A DNA stretch of 64,000 bases from Bacteroidaceae bacterium (lineage in GTDB: Bacteria > Bacteroidota > Bacteroidia > Bacteroidales > Bacteroidaceae), in contig JAFROT010000030.1 in NCBI GenBank assembly GCA_017429525.1, positions 198,599 to 262,598 of the forward strand. Reading direction: 5' to 3'. The position numbers were made by a program, and so were the translations under genes. Positions 19,174-27,825 of this stretch are shown piece by piece (position 1 is the first letter of the stretch; every line of letters starts with the position of its first letter). A model generated the notes under the pieces. That model saw nothing but the letters and a program-made list of their open reading frames with translations, did no database searches and was not told the DNA's origin.

Positions 19174-20856
19174 ATGAGACGCTATACATTATATTTGTTT
19201 ACCAGCCTGTTGGTCCTTTCCTCCTGCGAAGATGTCTTTGACACCGATTCAACCACCGTAGTCATCGACAACGGCGCTCGCATTGAGCATCCGAGCGATT
19301 CGCTCTACAGCGCGATGGGCATCCTGGCGCAGTTCCAGCGTTTGGGCGAGCGCTACGTCCTGCTGGGTGAACTGCGCGGCGACCTGATGACGACCACCTC
19401 CGATGCCGACAAAGACCTACAGGACGTGGCCCATTTCACCATCGAAGAGGGGAATGCATACACCGACCGCAGGGACTACTACGCTGTCATCAACAACTGC
19501 AACTTCGCCCTTGAACGTATAGACACGTCGGTTGTCGACTACCAGACACGCGTCATGATGCCCGAGTACGTAGCCATCCGCGCCATCCGCGACTGGACGT
19601 ACTGGCAGATGGCACTCACCTTCGGGCGCGCCCACTTCATAGACCGCCCACTGATCAGCCTGGAGAGCACGCTCACCAACTACCCCGTCAAGACAATCGA
19701 CGAGCTGGCATCACTCATCATCGACGACCTCACGCCCTATCTGGGCACCCGCCACCTGGATTATGGCTCGGTCGACGGCATACAGACGAGCACCCTCTTC
19801 GTGCCGCTCGAGCCTTTCCTTGCCGATCTGCACCTCTATCTCAACCATTATGCCGAGGCTGCCCAGTTGTACTACGACTATATCTACACTCACCAATTGA
19901 CCATCAGCGAGGGGTATAGCAACGACTGGACAACGAACACACGCACGGACGCATCCATGAATCATACAGCCAGCTACACAGGTGAGATGCTGTTTCAGAT
20001 GGCCTATAGCAGCGATGCCCGCGACTATCATCCTTCGCTCATACGGTTGGCCTACAACACGGTTCCCGACATCAGACCTACCACCTCGTTCATCAACGAG
20101 ATGGCTGAACGCCTATATTTCTTCACGCCCATTAACGGACAGACAATAGGCGCTTACTTGCTCAGCGACTTGCGCGGCCAAGCCGTCAACCGCAGCGGCA
20201 AGATCTACCCTGCGTCCTTTGGCCAGTTTACGTTCCAGAGTCGAAAAGAGCAATTGCTCATCAACAAGTACAACTATGCCGCTGCCAACATCGTGGGCGG
20301 CTACGACCCCGATAACGAGGCCGTCACAACGCTCAGCTTTACACGTCAGCTGCCTCTCCTACGCACGCCTCACCTCTACCTCCGTCTGGCCGAGGCGCTG
20401 AACCGCCTGGGGAAGCCTTCACTTGCCTTCGCCGTGCTGAAATACGGACTGACCGACGAGACGCTTACCGACCCGCAGAAGGTGGCTCCAAGTGAAATCG
20501 AGACAGGCGAACCTTATGTCAACTTCTCATGGGCACATACGAATGGAAATAATCGCAACGTTGGCACGGCCCGTCGTGGCCGAGGCCGAGGCCTGCCCTT
20601 CGACAAGGAGGACTTCATCATCGGCGAGCAACCATCGCTGCAGGACTCCATTCTCATCGTGGAGGACATGATTGTCGATGAGATGGCCGCCGAGACGGCC
20701 TTCGAGGGCAACCGCTTCTTCGACCTGCTGCGCGTGGCGCGCCATCGCGACCAATGGCCAGCCTATGCAGCCGAGCGCGTCAGTCGACGTTTCAGTGATA
20801 CGGATAAGGCTAAAGACAGACTCTGTAATGCCGATTCCTGGTGGGTTCACGAGTGA
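19174..20856 (+). CDS. SusD/RagB-family surface lipoprotein (second copy)
   Basis: 560 residues with lipobox LLVLSSC followed by EDVFDTDS. Typical SusD features: YYAVINNCNFALERID in the N-terminal helical region, LPLLRTPHLYLRLAEALNRL in the TPR-like part, and EMAAETAFEGNRFFDLLRVA near the C-terminus. It should form the lid of the preceding SusC barrel. It is the last gene of the SusCD/FAS1 train; a separate promoter follows. Confidence 0.92.
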   Translation: MRRYTLYLFTSLLVLSSCEDVFDTDSTTVVIDNGARIEHPSDSLYSAMGILAQFQRLGERYVLLGELRGDLMTTTSDADKDLQDVAHFTIEEGNAYTDRRDYYAVINNCNFALERIDTSVVDYQTRVMMPEYVAIRAIRDWTYWQMALTFGRAHFIDRPLISLESTLTNYPVKTIDELASLIIDDLTPYLGTRHLDYGSVDGIQTSTLFVPLEPFLADLHLYLNHYAEAAQLYYDYIYTHQLTISEGYSNDWTTNTRTDASMNHTASYTGEMLFQMAYSSDARDYHPSLIRLAYNTVPDIRPTTSFINEMAERLYFFTPINGQTIGAYLLSDLRGQAVNRSGKIYPASFGQFTFQSRKEQLLINKYNYAAANIVGGYDPDNEAVTTLSFTRQLPLLRTPHLYLRLAEALNRLGKPSLAFAVLKYGLTDETLTDPQKVAPSEIETGEPYVNFSWAHTNGNNRNVGTARRGRGRGLPFDKEDFIIGEQPSLQDSILIVEDMIVDEMAAETAFEGNRFFDLLRVARHRDQWPAYAAERVSRRFSDTDKAKDRLCNADSWWVHE

Positions 20857-20947
20857 AAAGGGCCGATTCCATCGAGAATCCGACTTTTTTCAGCATTTGT
20901 GCTAATCTTAGGTGCAAACGTGTCATTAATCTTCTCATGATAATCCC

Positions 20948-20955
20948 TACCTTTG
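20948..20955 (+). promoter_or_regulatory. Promoter -7 element of the VCBS-repeat gene
   Basis: TACCTTTG matches TAnnTTTG exactly, 42 bp before the ATG at 20998, in the 141-bp gap after the second susD-like gene. It indicates that the VCBS-repeat gene can be transcribed independently of the SusCD train. Confidence 0.65.
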
Positions 20956-20997
20956 CAACGAAATCATCAATAATCATAACTTATAACAACTCACTTT

Positions 20998-23154
20998 ATG
21001 AAAAACTTTACGCTTAAGTATTTGCTGATCGGAACCGCGCTGATGGCTTCGACAGCTATGAATGCGCAGGATGGTTACAGCATCAACTTCCAACTCGATC
21101 AAGAGATGTCAAAACAACTGCGCCAGACACATCGTACGGTGGCTATCTGGGGCGACTTCACAGGCAATGGCTGCTACGACGTCTACTATAGTGGTACCTC
21201 ATGGGCCAACGGCTGGACCTCTGGCGGATGGCTCCTCAAGAACCTCGGCAATGGCAAGTTCGAGATGGACACCGAGATGACCTACGAGGACTATGAAGAC
21301 ACCGTATGGCAGCGCGACGAGGATGGTAACATCAAGACCGACGAGGATGGCAACTGGCTACCCGAACTCAACGAGGATGGTAGCATCAAGACCGAAACCA
21401 AGACACGCGCCACGGGTATGAAGAATGGATTACCCAATTTCGCCTACGGACGAGGTAGCGTGACGCTTGACTACGATCAGGACGGACTGCTCGACATACT
21501 CGTCTCCAATGCTGGCGGCAACGACACCGGCACGCAGCGCGACATCGTCCTCGTACACAACAATGGCAACGGCACTTTCAGCGTGGTGCCCGATGAGGGC
21601 CTCGCTGCCCTGGGCTACAACAACGGCGACGGCAACCTCAACGAGGGTCAGGAGAACTACCATATCGCCGTGGGCGACTACAACCTCGACGGCTACCCCG
21701 ACCTACTCATCGAGGGGGCATCCAACATCGGACGTTTCATTCGCTTGCTCCGCAACAAAGGAGGCGAGGGATTTGAGATCGTCAATAACATCTTCACACC
21801 AATGCCTATTGAGAACGATGATAACCTCCGCGACGAATACCAGTACGTAGCTGAGTACGACGAGGATGGCATCGAAATAGGCGGCGCCTGGGACCTCGAG
21901 AACCCCACCAAGGCCATCATCAACATGTCGCACGGCCCCGTGGGCTTCGCCGACTTTGATGGCGACGGATGGCTCGACATCACCGTCAACGGATGGCGCG
22001 ATGGACTCGACAATGCTCCTGAAGGCAAAGGACGTGGCGGCTACCACTGGCACATCTACCGCAACATCGCAGGCGAGGAGTTCCAGGACATCACTCACAC
22101 GCTCGTCATCAATGGCGAACAAGCGCATGATGCAACGCTGCTCTCGCAGTTCGCTGCCGAGAACATCATCACTCATCCCGTCGACTGGAATCAGGACGGA
22201 AAAGTGGATCTCTACATCGCTGGCGACATCGCTGGCGCACGACGCTCTATCCTCTTCCTTAACGTCAGTGACGACCAGGGCGTCAAGTTCCAGACCGTCG
22301 ACTTCGAGCAAGGCATCGGCGATCCCGGCAACCGTCTCTTCTTCCTGGCCGACTTTAACGGCGACGACTATCCCGACATCGTTACCTCTGGCCACTCCAT
22401 CTTCCTCGGCGATTGGGGCGTCGACTACATCCTCAGCGATGCAGGCGGCAACTACCATATGGAGGCTACCCACGAAGGCCAGCCAACCGAGAATGGCTTG
22501 TGGCGTGGCAGTGAGCAAGGCACCTTCGGCGACTTCAATGGCGATGGTCAGTTCGACTACTTCGTCTCATCATGGTGCGGTGCTCCCTGGAAGACCGAAG
22601 AGGACGGCAACCACTTCGATGGTGACAACTCGTTCATGTCCTTCAACACTTCCGACTACGAGATCATTGCACCTGAAGCTCCCGCCGACGTCAAGGCCGA
22701 CTACGATGCTGAGGCTAAGACCATCACCGTTACATGGGCACCTGTCTATATGAACAACGGCAACCAACCCATGTACAACCTCTATCTCAAGAACAAGAGC
22801 ACGGGCAAGGCCTTCACCATCGTACCCACCAACCTTTCCACAGGCAAGCCCCTCGGCTATGCTGCCTTTGCTCAGTACATCCTTGGCGGCGAAGAGCCCA
22901 CCTACATCTATCACAACGTAGAGGCTGGCGACTATGAAGTCGGCGTTCAGGCTGTCAGCTACGCTTATCAGGGCAGTGCCTTCACTGTCGTTGCCGACGT
23001 AATTGCCGATGGCATCCATGCCGCCAGCTCCGTCAACCCGAAGAACGCTCCCGCTCAGCTCTATTCTATTGATGGACGTAGCAGCAACGGCCGTGGCCAT
23101 GGCATCTTCGTCGTCAAACATTCCGACGGTTCCGTACGTAAGGTCGTGAAGTGA
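20998..23154 (+). CDS. Secreted FG-GAP/VCBS repeat protein
   Basis: 718 residues with a signal peptide ending around NAQ (residue 24). At least six calcium-binding-type FG-GAP/VCBS units are visible: DYDQDGLLDILVS, DYNLDGYPDLLIEG, DFDGDGWLDITVNGW, DWNQDGKVDLYIAGD, DFNGDDYPDIVTSG, DFNGDGQFDYFVS. Together they suggest a beta-propeller. A Fn3-like segment follows (APADVKADYDAEAKTITVTW), then a short tail GIFVVKHSDGSVRKVVK that resembles the end of Bacteroidetes type IX secretion substrates. Probable role: extracellular glycan or ligand binding, not catalysis. Residues ~104-140 hold an acidic internal repeat (see separate entry). It lies between its own promoter and its own terminator. Confidence 0.8.
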   Translation: MKNFTLKYLLIGTALMASTAMNAQDGYSINFQLDQEMSKQLRQTHRTVAIWGDFTGNGCYDVYYSGTSWANGWTSGGWLLKNLGNGKFEMDTEMTYEDYEDTVWQRDEDGNIKTDEDGNWLPELNEDGSIKTETKTRATGMKNGLPNFAYGRGSVTLDYDQDGLLDILVSNAGGNDTGTQRDIVLVHNNGNGTFSVVPDEGLAALGYNNGDGNLNEGQENYHIAVGDYNLDGYPDLLIEGASNIGRFIRLLRNKGGEGFEIVNNIFTPMPIENDDNLRDEYQYVAEYDEDGIEIGGAWDLENPTKAIINMSHGPVGFADFDGDGWLDITVNGWRDGLDNAPEGKGRGGYHWHIYRNIAGEEFQDITHTLVINGEQAHDATLLSQFAAENIITHPVDWNQDGKVDLYIAGDIAGARRSILFLNVSDDQGVKFQTVDFEQGIGDPGNRLFFLADFNGDDYPDIVTSGHSIFLGDWGVDYILSDAGGNYHMEATHEGQPTENGLWRGSEQGTFGDFNGDGQFDYFVSSWCGAPWKTEEDGNHFDGDNSFMSFNTSDYEIIAPEAPADVKADYDAEAKTITVTWAPVYMNNGNQPMYNLYLKNKSTGKAFTIVPTNLSTGKPLGYAAFAQYILGGEEPTYIYHNVEAGDYEVGVQAVSYAYQGSAFTVVADVIADGIHAASSVNPKNAPAQLYSIDGRSSNGRGHGIFVVKHSDGSVRKVVK
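21319..21400 (+). repeat. Internal coding repeat in the VCBS protein
   Basis: The stretch GAGGATGGTAACATCAAGAC recurs almost exactly as GAGGATGGTAGCATCAAGAC about 60 bp later, giving the peptide DEDGNIKTD...NEDGSIKTE. It looks like a recent in-frame duplication in an acidic loop before the first propeller repeat. Confidence 0.6.
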
Positions 23155-23189
23155 CAATCATCAGTAAATAATAGTTAGTTAGTTTCTTT

Positions 23190-23239
23190 GAGAGGTAGGT
23201 AGTTTGAACATTCAATCGTATCTACCTCTCTTTTTTTTT
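23190..23239 (+). terminator. Intrinsic terminator after the VCBS gene
   Basis: GAGAGGTAG (23190-23198) pairs perfectly with CTACCTCTC (23222-23230) and is followed by nine T residues (23231-23239). This is the clearest rho-independent terminator in the window. It separates the VCBS gene from the GH95 gene. Confidence 0.85.
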
Positions 23240-23254
23240 CCTCACATTCCCGTT

Positions 23255-25666
23255 ATGAAGAAGATCGTTCATTTTTTTTTCGCCATAATCGTGTTTGCGG
23301 CTCCGATGTCCGGAATGAAGACCTCCGACATTTTATGGTATCAACAACCAGCTTCAAAATGGATGGAGGCCCTGCCTATCGGCAACGGACGTCTCGGAGG
23401 CATGGTCTATGGAGGCACGGCCGCGGAGCGCTTCGCACTTGACGAGAGTACACTTTGGAGCGGACAGCCTAACCCCGACCAGGACAAGCCCTTCGGGCGC
23501 GAACGCCTCGATAGCCTCCGCCAGCTCTTCTTCGACGGGAAAATCAAAGAGGCAAACGACATCGCATGGAATCAGCTCAACGGCAACCAAACCTCTTTCG
23601 GCACTCATCTGCCTGCAGGAGAGGTTACCTTCCGTTTTGCAGGCATCGATGAGCGTCACGTCACGGACTATCGCCGACAGCTCGACCTCTCGACAGCAAT
23701 GGCCACAACAACCTTCCGTCATCGCGGTGTAACCTACGAGCGTCAGGCTTTTGCTTCACATCCCGACGAGGTCATCGTCTATCGCTTCACAGCCAGCAAG
23801 CGAGGGAAGGTCAGCTTCACTACTGCTTTCCAAGTAGCCAACGAGATGCCCTGCAAGACCTCAACCCACAGCCATCAGCCCTCAGCCATCACCTTCTCGG
23901 GCCAGGCACTCTTCCCTATGCACGGTCCCGGAGGTGTACACTTTGCCGGTCGCATCGCCGTGAAAGCCGATGGCGGCAAAGTCACGACAACAGATTCCAC
24001 GCTTACCATCGCTGGCGCCAACGAGGCGCTGGTCATTATCGATTTCCGTACCGACTACAAGCGACCGGCCTTCGAACGTCAACTTGACGATGAGCTCAGC
24101 GCAGCTCTCGCACGCTCCTTCACCACTCTCCACGACCGCCACGTCGCCGACTACTCCCTCCTCTACTCCCGCGTCACCCTCTCACTTCGCAGTTCTGTAG
24201 GTTGCGACTCTGTCGCAACAAAACCCACCGACGAGCGCCGCCTCGCAGCCCTGAAAGGTGCGCCCGACCCAGCCCTCGACGCCCTCTTCTTCCAGATGGG
24301 CCGCTACCTCACCATCGCTTCCTCGCGCGAGGACTCGCCCCTACCCATCGCCCTGCAGGGATTCTTCAACGACAACCTCGCGTGCCACATGGGATGGACC
24401 AACGACTACCACCTCGACATCAACACCCAGCAGAACTACTGGGCTGCCAACGTCGCCAACCTCGCCGAGTGCAACTCACCCCTCTTCCGCTGGATAGCCG
24501 ACCTCGTAGAGCCTGGTTCGCGCACCGCGCAAATCGTCTATGGGTGCAAAGGTTGGACGGCTCACACTACGGCCAACATCTGGGGTTATACAGCTCCCAG
24601 CAGCTGCATCGCCTGGGGCCTGCATCCCACGGCAGGCTCGTGGATAGCCTCGCAACTCTGGACCCACTACCAGTACACGCAAGACAGCCAATTCCTGCGT
24701 ACCGTAGCCTACCCCCTGCTGAAAGGGAACGCCGAGTTCCTGCTTGACTACATGACCATCGACCCGCGCACCGGCACCCTCGTCACCGGCCCAAGCATCT
24801 CGCCCGAGAATGCCTTTGGCTACGGGGGAAGCCACTATTCAGCCTCAATGATGCCCACCTGCGACCGCGTCTTCGCGTGGGAGATCCTGAATGCCTGCCT
24901 GCAGAGTGCACGCATCCTCGGCATCGACGCCGACTTCCGCACTCACCTCGAGCACGCCCTCCGCCTCTTCCCCGACTTCAAAATAGGTCGCGACGGCGGC
25001 CTGCAAGAGTGGGCCGACGACTACGACCAGGCTTACCCCAACCACCGCCATACCAGCCACCTCATGAGCTTCTGGCCCTACGCGCAAATCACCCTACAGC
25101 ACGACCCGCGCCTCGCCAAGGCCGTCCGTCGCACCTTCGACCTGCGCCTCGCCGCCGAAGGCTGGGAGGACGTTGAATGGAGCCGTGCCAACGCAATCGG
25201 TGTCTATGCCCGTCTGGCCGATGCCGACGAAGCCTACCGCAGCCTCAAAATGCTTGAGGGCTACCTCTCGCGCGGCAACCTGCTGACGGTCTCGCCCGCA
25301 GGCATAGCCGGAGCCGAGGACGACATCTTCGCCATTGATGGCAACACAGCTGGTGCTGCCGGCATAGCCGAGATGCTTCTTCAGACTCAGAACGGCTACC
25401 TCCAGCTCTTGCCCGCCCTGCCCGCAGCCTGGAGCGAGGGCAGCTTCAGCGGACTCTGCATCCGTGGCGGAGCGGAAGTGGCCTGCGAGTGGAAGGACGG
25501 CCGCATCGTCAGAGCCACGCTCACGGCCACAGCATCAGGCACCTTTGCCATCGAGGTTCCGCGTCATGGCGCCTATGCCGCCACCCTCGGCAATGACACC
25601 TTGCAGCAACGCGATGGCATCTGGCAGGTAACGCTGCAGAAGGGACAGACGGTTACGATCCAATAA
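23255..25666 (+). CDS. GH95 alpha-L-fucosidase
   Basis: Inverting alpha-L-fucosidase of family GH95 (some members act on alpha-L-galactose), acting on terminal residues of branched glycans. The start at 23255 (MKKIVHFFFAIIVFAAPMSG, a signal peptide) is preferred. The longer frame from 23204 would begin inside the terminator loop and lacks a secretion signal. Family signs: ILWYQQPASKWMEALPIGNG, RLGGMVYGG and LDESTLWSGQPNPD at the N-terminus; the (alpha/alpha)6 barrel region with NDYHLDINTQQNYWAANVAN and GWTAHTTANIWGYTAP; and DGGLQEWADDYDQAYPNHRH, which includes the usual acidic catalytic stretch. It has 803 residues, a normal length. It lies downstream of the SusCD/FAS1 train and probably trims fucose from imported oligosaccharides. 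Confidence 0.92.
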   Translation: MKKIVHFFFAIIVFAAPMSGMKTSDILWYQQPASKWMEALPIGNGRLGGMVYGGTAAERFALDESTLWSGQPNPDQDKPFGRERLDSLRQLFFDGKIKEANDIAWNQLNGNQTSFGTHLPAGEVTFRFAGIDERHVTDYRRQLDLSTAMATTTFRHRGVTYERQAFASHPDEVIVYRFTASKRGKVSFTTAFQVANEMPCKTSTHSHQPSAITFSGQALFPMHGPGGVHFAGRIAVKADGGKVTTTDSTLTIAGANEALVIIDFRTDYKRPAFERQLDDELSAALARSFTTLHDRHVADYSLLYSRVTLSLRSSVGCDSVATKPTDERRLAALKGAPDPALDALFFQMGRYLTIASSREDSPLPIALQGFFNDNLACHMGWTNDYHLDINTQQNYWAANVANLAECNSPLFRWIADLVEPGSRTAQIVYGCKGWTAHTTANIWGYTAPSSCIAWGLHPTAGSWIASQLWTHYQYTQDSQFLRTVAYPLLKGNAEFLLDYMTIDPRTGTLVTGPSISPENAFGYGGSHYSASMMPTCDRVFAWEILNACLQSARILGIDADFRTHLEHALRLFPDFKIGRDGGLQEWADDYDQAYPNHRHTSHLMSFWPYAQITLQHDPRLAKAVRRTFDLRLAAEGWEDVEWSRANAIGVYARLADADEAYRSLKMLEGYLSRGNLLTVSPAGIAGAEDDIFAIDGNTAGAAGIAEMLLQTQNGYLQLLPALPAAWSEGSFSGLCIRGGAEVACEWKDGRIVRATLTATASGTFAIEVPRHGAYAATLGNDTLQQRDGIWQVTLQKGQTVTIQ

Positions 25667-25744
25667 GGGTGGTCCACCGAAAAGTTTTGTTGGAATTAGT
25701 CTCTAAAACGATAACCCCTCAGTGCTTTTCCGGACGTTCTTCGT

Positions 25745-27592
25745 TCATTCTACGGTGACGCTTTTGGCGAGATTACGTGGTCTGTCAACATCTTTACCTT
25801 TGCAGACGGCGATATGGTAGGCCAATAGCTGGAGGGGTATGCTGGCAATGAGTGGTTGGAAACACTCGAAGGTGTCGGGCAGGACGATGATGTGGTCGGC
25901 GAACTTCTGGATTTGCGTATCGCCTTCAGTGACGATTGCCGTGATGCGTCCTCCACGTGCGCGTACTTCTTGGATATTCGAGATAACCTTATCGTAAAGG
26001 TGGTCGCGCGTGGCGATGACGAAGACGGGCATCTCTGAGTCGATGAGGGCTATGGGACCGTGTTTCATCTCGGCGGCGGGATAGCCTTCGGCGTGGATAT
26101 AGGAGATTTCCTTTAGTTTTAAAGCTCCTTCGAGTGCTACAGGATAGTTGTAGCCGCGTCCCAGATAGAGGCAGTTGCGGGCGTAAGTGAAGATGGGTGC
26201 TAGCCGCTCTATCTGCTCGTTACGCAGCAGTGCCTCCTCCATCTTGGCGGGAATGAGCGTAAGTTCGCGCACCATCTCCCTGTACTGGTCATCGCGAATG
26301 GTGCCGCGTTCATGAGCTATACAGAGTGCAAGCATGGAGAGGACAGTAACCTGCCCCGTAAAAGCCTTGGTGGAAGCGACGCCAATTTCAGGCCCCACAT
26401 GGATGTATACGCCCGTCTGCGTCTGACGAGGTATGCTGGCACCGATGGCGTTGCAAACGCCGAAGACGAAGGCTCCTGCCTGGCGAGCTAACTCTATGGC
26501 TGCCAAGGTGTCAGCCGTCTCACCGCTCTGCGAGATGGCTATCACTACGTCATCAGGGTAGATAACGGGGTCGCGATAGCGGAACTCTGATGCATACTCC
26601 ACTTCTACGGGTATTCGGCAGAGACTCTCGATTAGTTGTTTGCCGATGAGCCCGGCGTGCCAGCTAGTGCCGCAGGCTACGATGACGATGCGACGTGCGC
26701 TGACCAGACACTCACGATAATCGATGACAGCCGAAAGCGTGATACGGTCGGCATCTACGTTGATACGCCCTCGCATGCAGTCGCGCAGGCAGGCTGGCTG
26801 CTCGAAGATTTCCTTCAGCATAAAGAATGGGTAGCCACCTTTCTCCAGCTGCCCGAGCGTCACATCAATTTGCTTCACCTTGGGGTGTTGCGCCTCATTG
26901 TCAATGTTCACGACCTTCAGTTCCTGCCCTAGTTGCAACACGGCGATATCACCGTCGTTGAGGTAGGCCACCGTATCGGTGTACTCGGCAATGGGACTGG
27001 CATCTGAGGCCAGATAGAAGTCGCCATCGGCCCCTAAGCCCACGACGAGCGGTGAGCTCTGGCGTGCGCAGACGATACCGTCAGGGTGTTCGCGGTCGAG
27101 GATAGCGATGGCATAGGCACCGATGACCTGATGCAAGGCTACCTGTACGGCTTCGAGTAGCGTAAGACTGTTGCTGAGCATGACGTGCTCAATCAACTGT
27201 ACGAGCACTTCCGTATCAGTGACGCTCTTGAACGGTATTCCAAAGCTGATAAGCTTCTCCTTCAACGTCAAATAGTTCTCGATGATGCCATTGTGGATGA
27301 GGGCCAGACGGCCCGATGCAGAGTAATGCGGGTGGGCATTAGTGCTGCTGGGTTCGCCATGCGTAGCCCAACGGGTATGTGCAATGCCTGCACAACCGGT
27401 CGTGTCCTTGTCCTCGCAATAGGCTTCGAGGTCGGCCACCTTGCCTTTGGCCTTATAGACGTTGAGATGGCCGCCATCGCTGATGAGCGCCACGCCGGCA
27501 CTGTCGTAGCCGCGATACTCCAGCCGCTGGAGTCCTTTGACGAGAATGGGATAGGCCTTCTTATGGCCTATGTAACCTACAATTCCACACAT
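25745..27592 (-). CDS. glmS: Glutamine--fructose-6-phosphate aminotransferase
   Basis: Makes glucosamine-6-phosphate from fructose-6-phosphate and glutamine, the first step to UDP-GlcNAc for peptidoglycan and LPS. It has 615 residues, full length. The N-terminal nucleophile Cys2 is in MCGIVGYIGHKKAYPILVKG, and the glutaminase domain (1-~235) has RLEYRGYDSAGVAL and HTRWATHG. Two SIS domains follow (VVIAISQSGETADTLAAIE; ISYIHAEGYPAAEMKHGPIA), and the conserved C-terminal tail ends DRPRNLAKSVTVE. It is the last gene of the minus-strand amidotransferase series. A MITE sits in its upstream region, between it and carAB, so its expression may rely on read-through or on sequence within the element. 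Confidence 0.97.
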   Translation of the reverse strand: MCGIVGYIGHKKAYPILVKGLQRLEYRGYDSAGVALISDGGHLNVYKAKGKVADLEAYCEDKDTTGCAGIAHTRWATHGEPSSTNAHPHYSASGRLALIHNGIIENYLTLKEKLISFGIPFKSVTDTEVLVQLIEHVMLSNSLTLLEAVQVALHQVIGAYAIAILDREHPDGIVCARQSSPLVVGLGADGDFYLASDASPIAEYTDTVAYLNDGDIAVLQLGQELKVVNIDNEAQHPKVKQIDVTLGQLEKGGYPFFMLKEIFEQPACLRDCMRGRINVDADRITLSAVIDYRECLVSARRIVIVACGTSWHAGLIGKQLIESLCRIPVEVEYASEFRYRDPVIYPDDVVIAISQSGETADTLAAIELARQAGAFVFGVCNAIGASIPRQTQTGVYIHVGPEIGVASTKAFTGQVTVLSMLALCIAHERGTIRDDQYREMVRELTLIPAKMEEALLRNEQIERLAPIFTYARNCLYLGRGYNYPVALEGALKLKEISYIHAEGYPAAEMKHGPIALIDSEMPVFVIATRDHLYDKVISNIQEVRARGGRITAIVTEGDTQIQKFADHIIVLPDTFECFQPLIASIPLQLLAYHIAVCKGKDVDRPRNLAKSVTVE

Positions 27593-27618
27593 GATGAGAT
27601 TTTAAGATTTACAATTTA

Positions 27619-27806
27619 GGTGTGTTCTAAAAATTAGTATTTATGTCATTGGCAGGTCTCTCATCTGCTTCGATGCTTTGTGCTCCTTTTCGGATGCTTC
27701 GCACTTTAAGCCTTGAACCATAGCTCGCTATGCTTCGGCGGCCTAAAGTGTGAATCCTCTCGAAAATTAGCGACAAAACATCTGAAGCTAATTATTAGAA
27801 CCCACC
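27619..27806. mobile_element. 188-bp MITE with 19-bp terminal inverted repeats and TTTA duplication
   Basis: The left end GGTGTGTTCTAAAAATTAG (27619-27637) and the right end CTAATTATTAGAACCCACC (27788-27806) are inverted repeats matching at 17 of 19 positions. Both are flanked by TTTA (27615-27618 and 27807-27810), a target-site duplication. There is no transposase. The interior folds back: CACTTTAAGCC and GGCCTAAAGTG are near-perfect complements around CATAGC-TC-GCTATG. The right end matches the end at 49863-49881 (17 of 19), so both probably derive from one IS family. Confidence 0.8.
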
Positions 27807-27825
27807 TTTAAAGATTTGCCAGGAT

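Noticed and set aside
25668-25678. GGTGGTCCACC mini-hairpin after the GH95 stop
   Set aside because: Only 5 bp of stem and no T-run; too weak to call a terminator.
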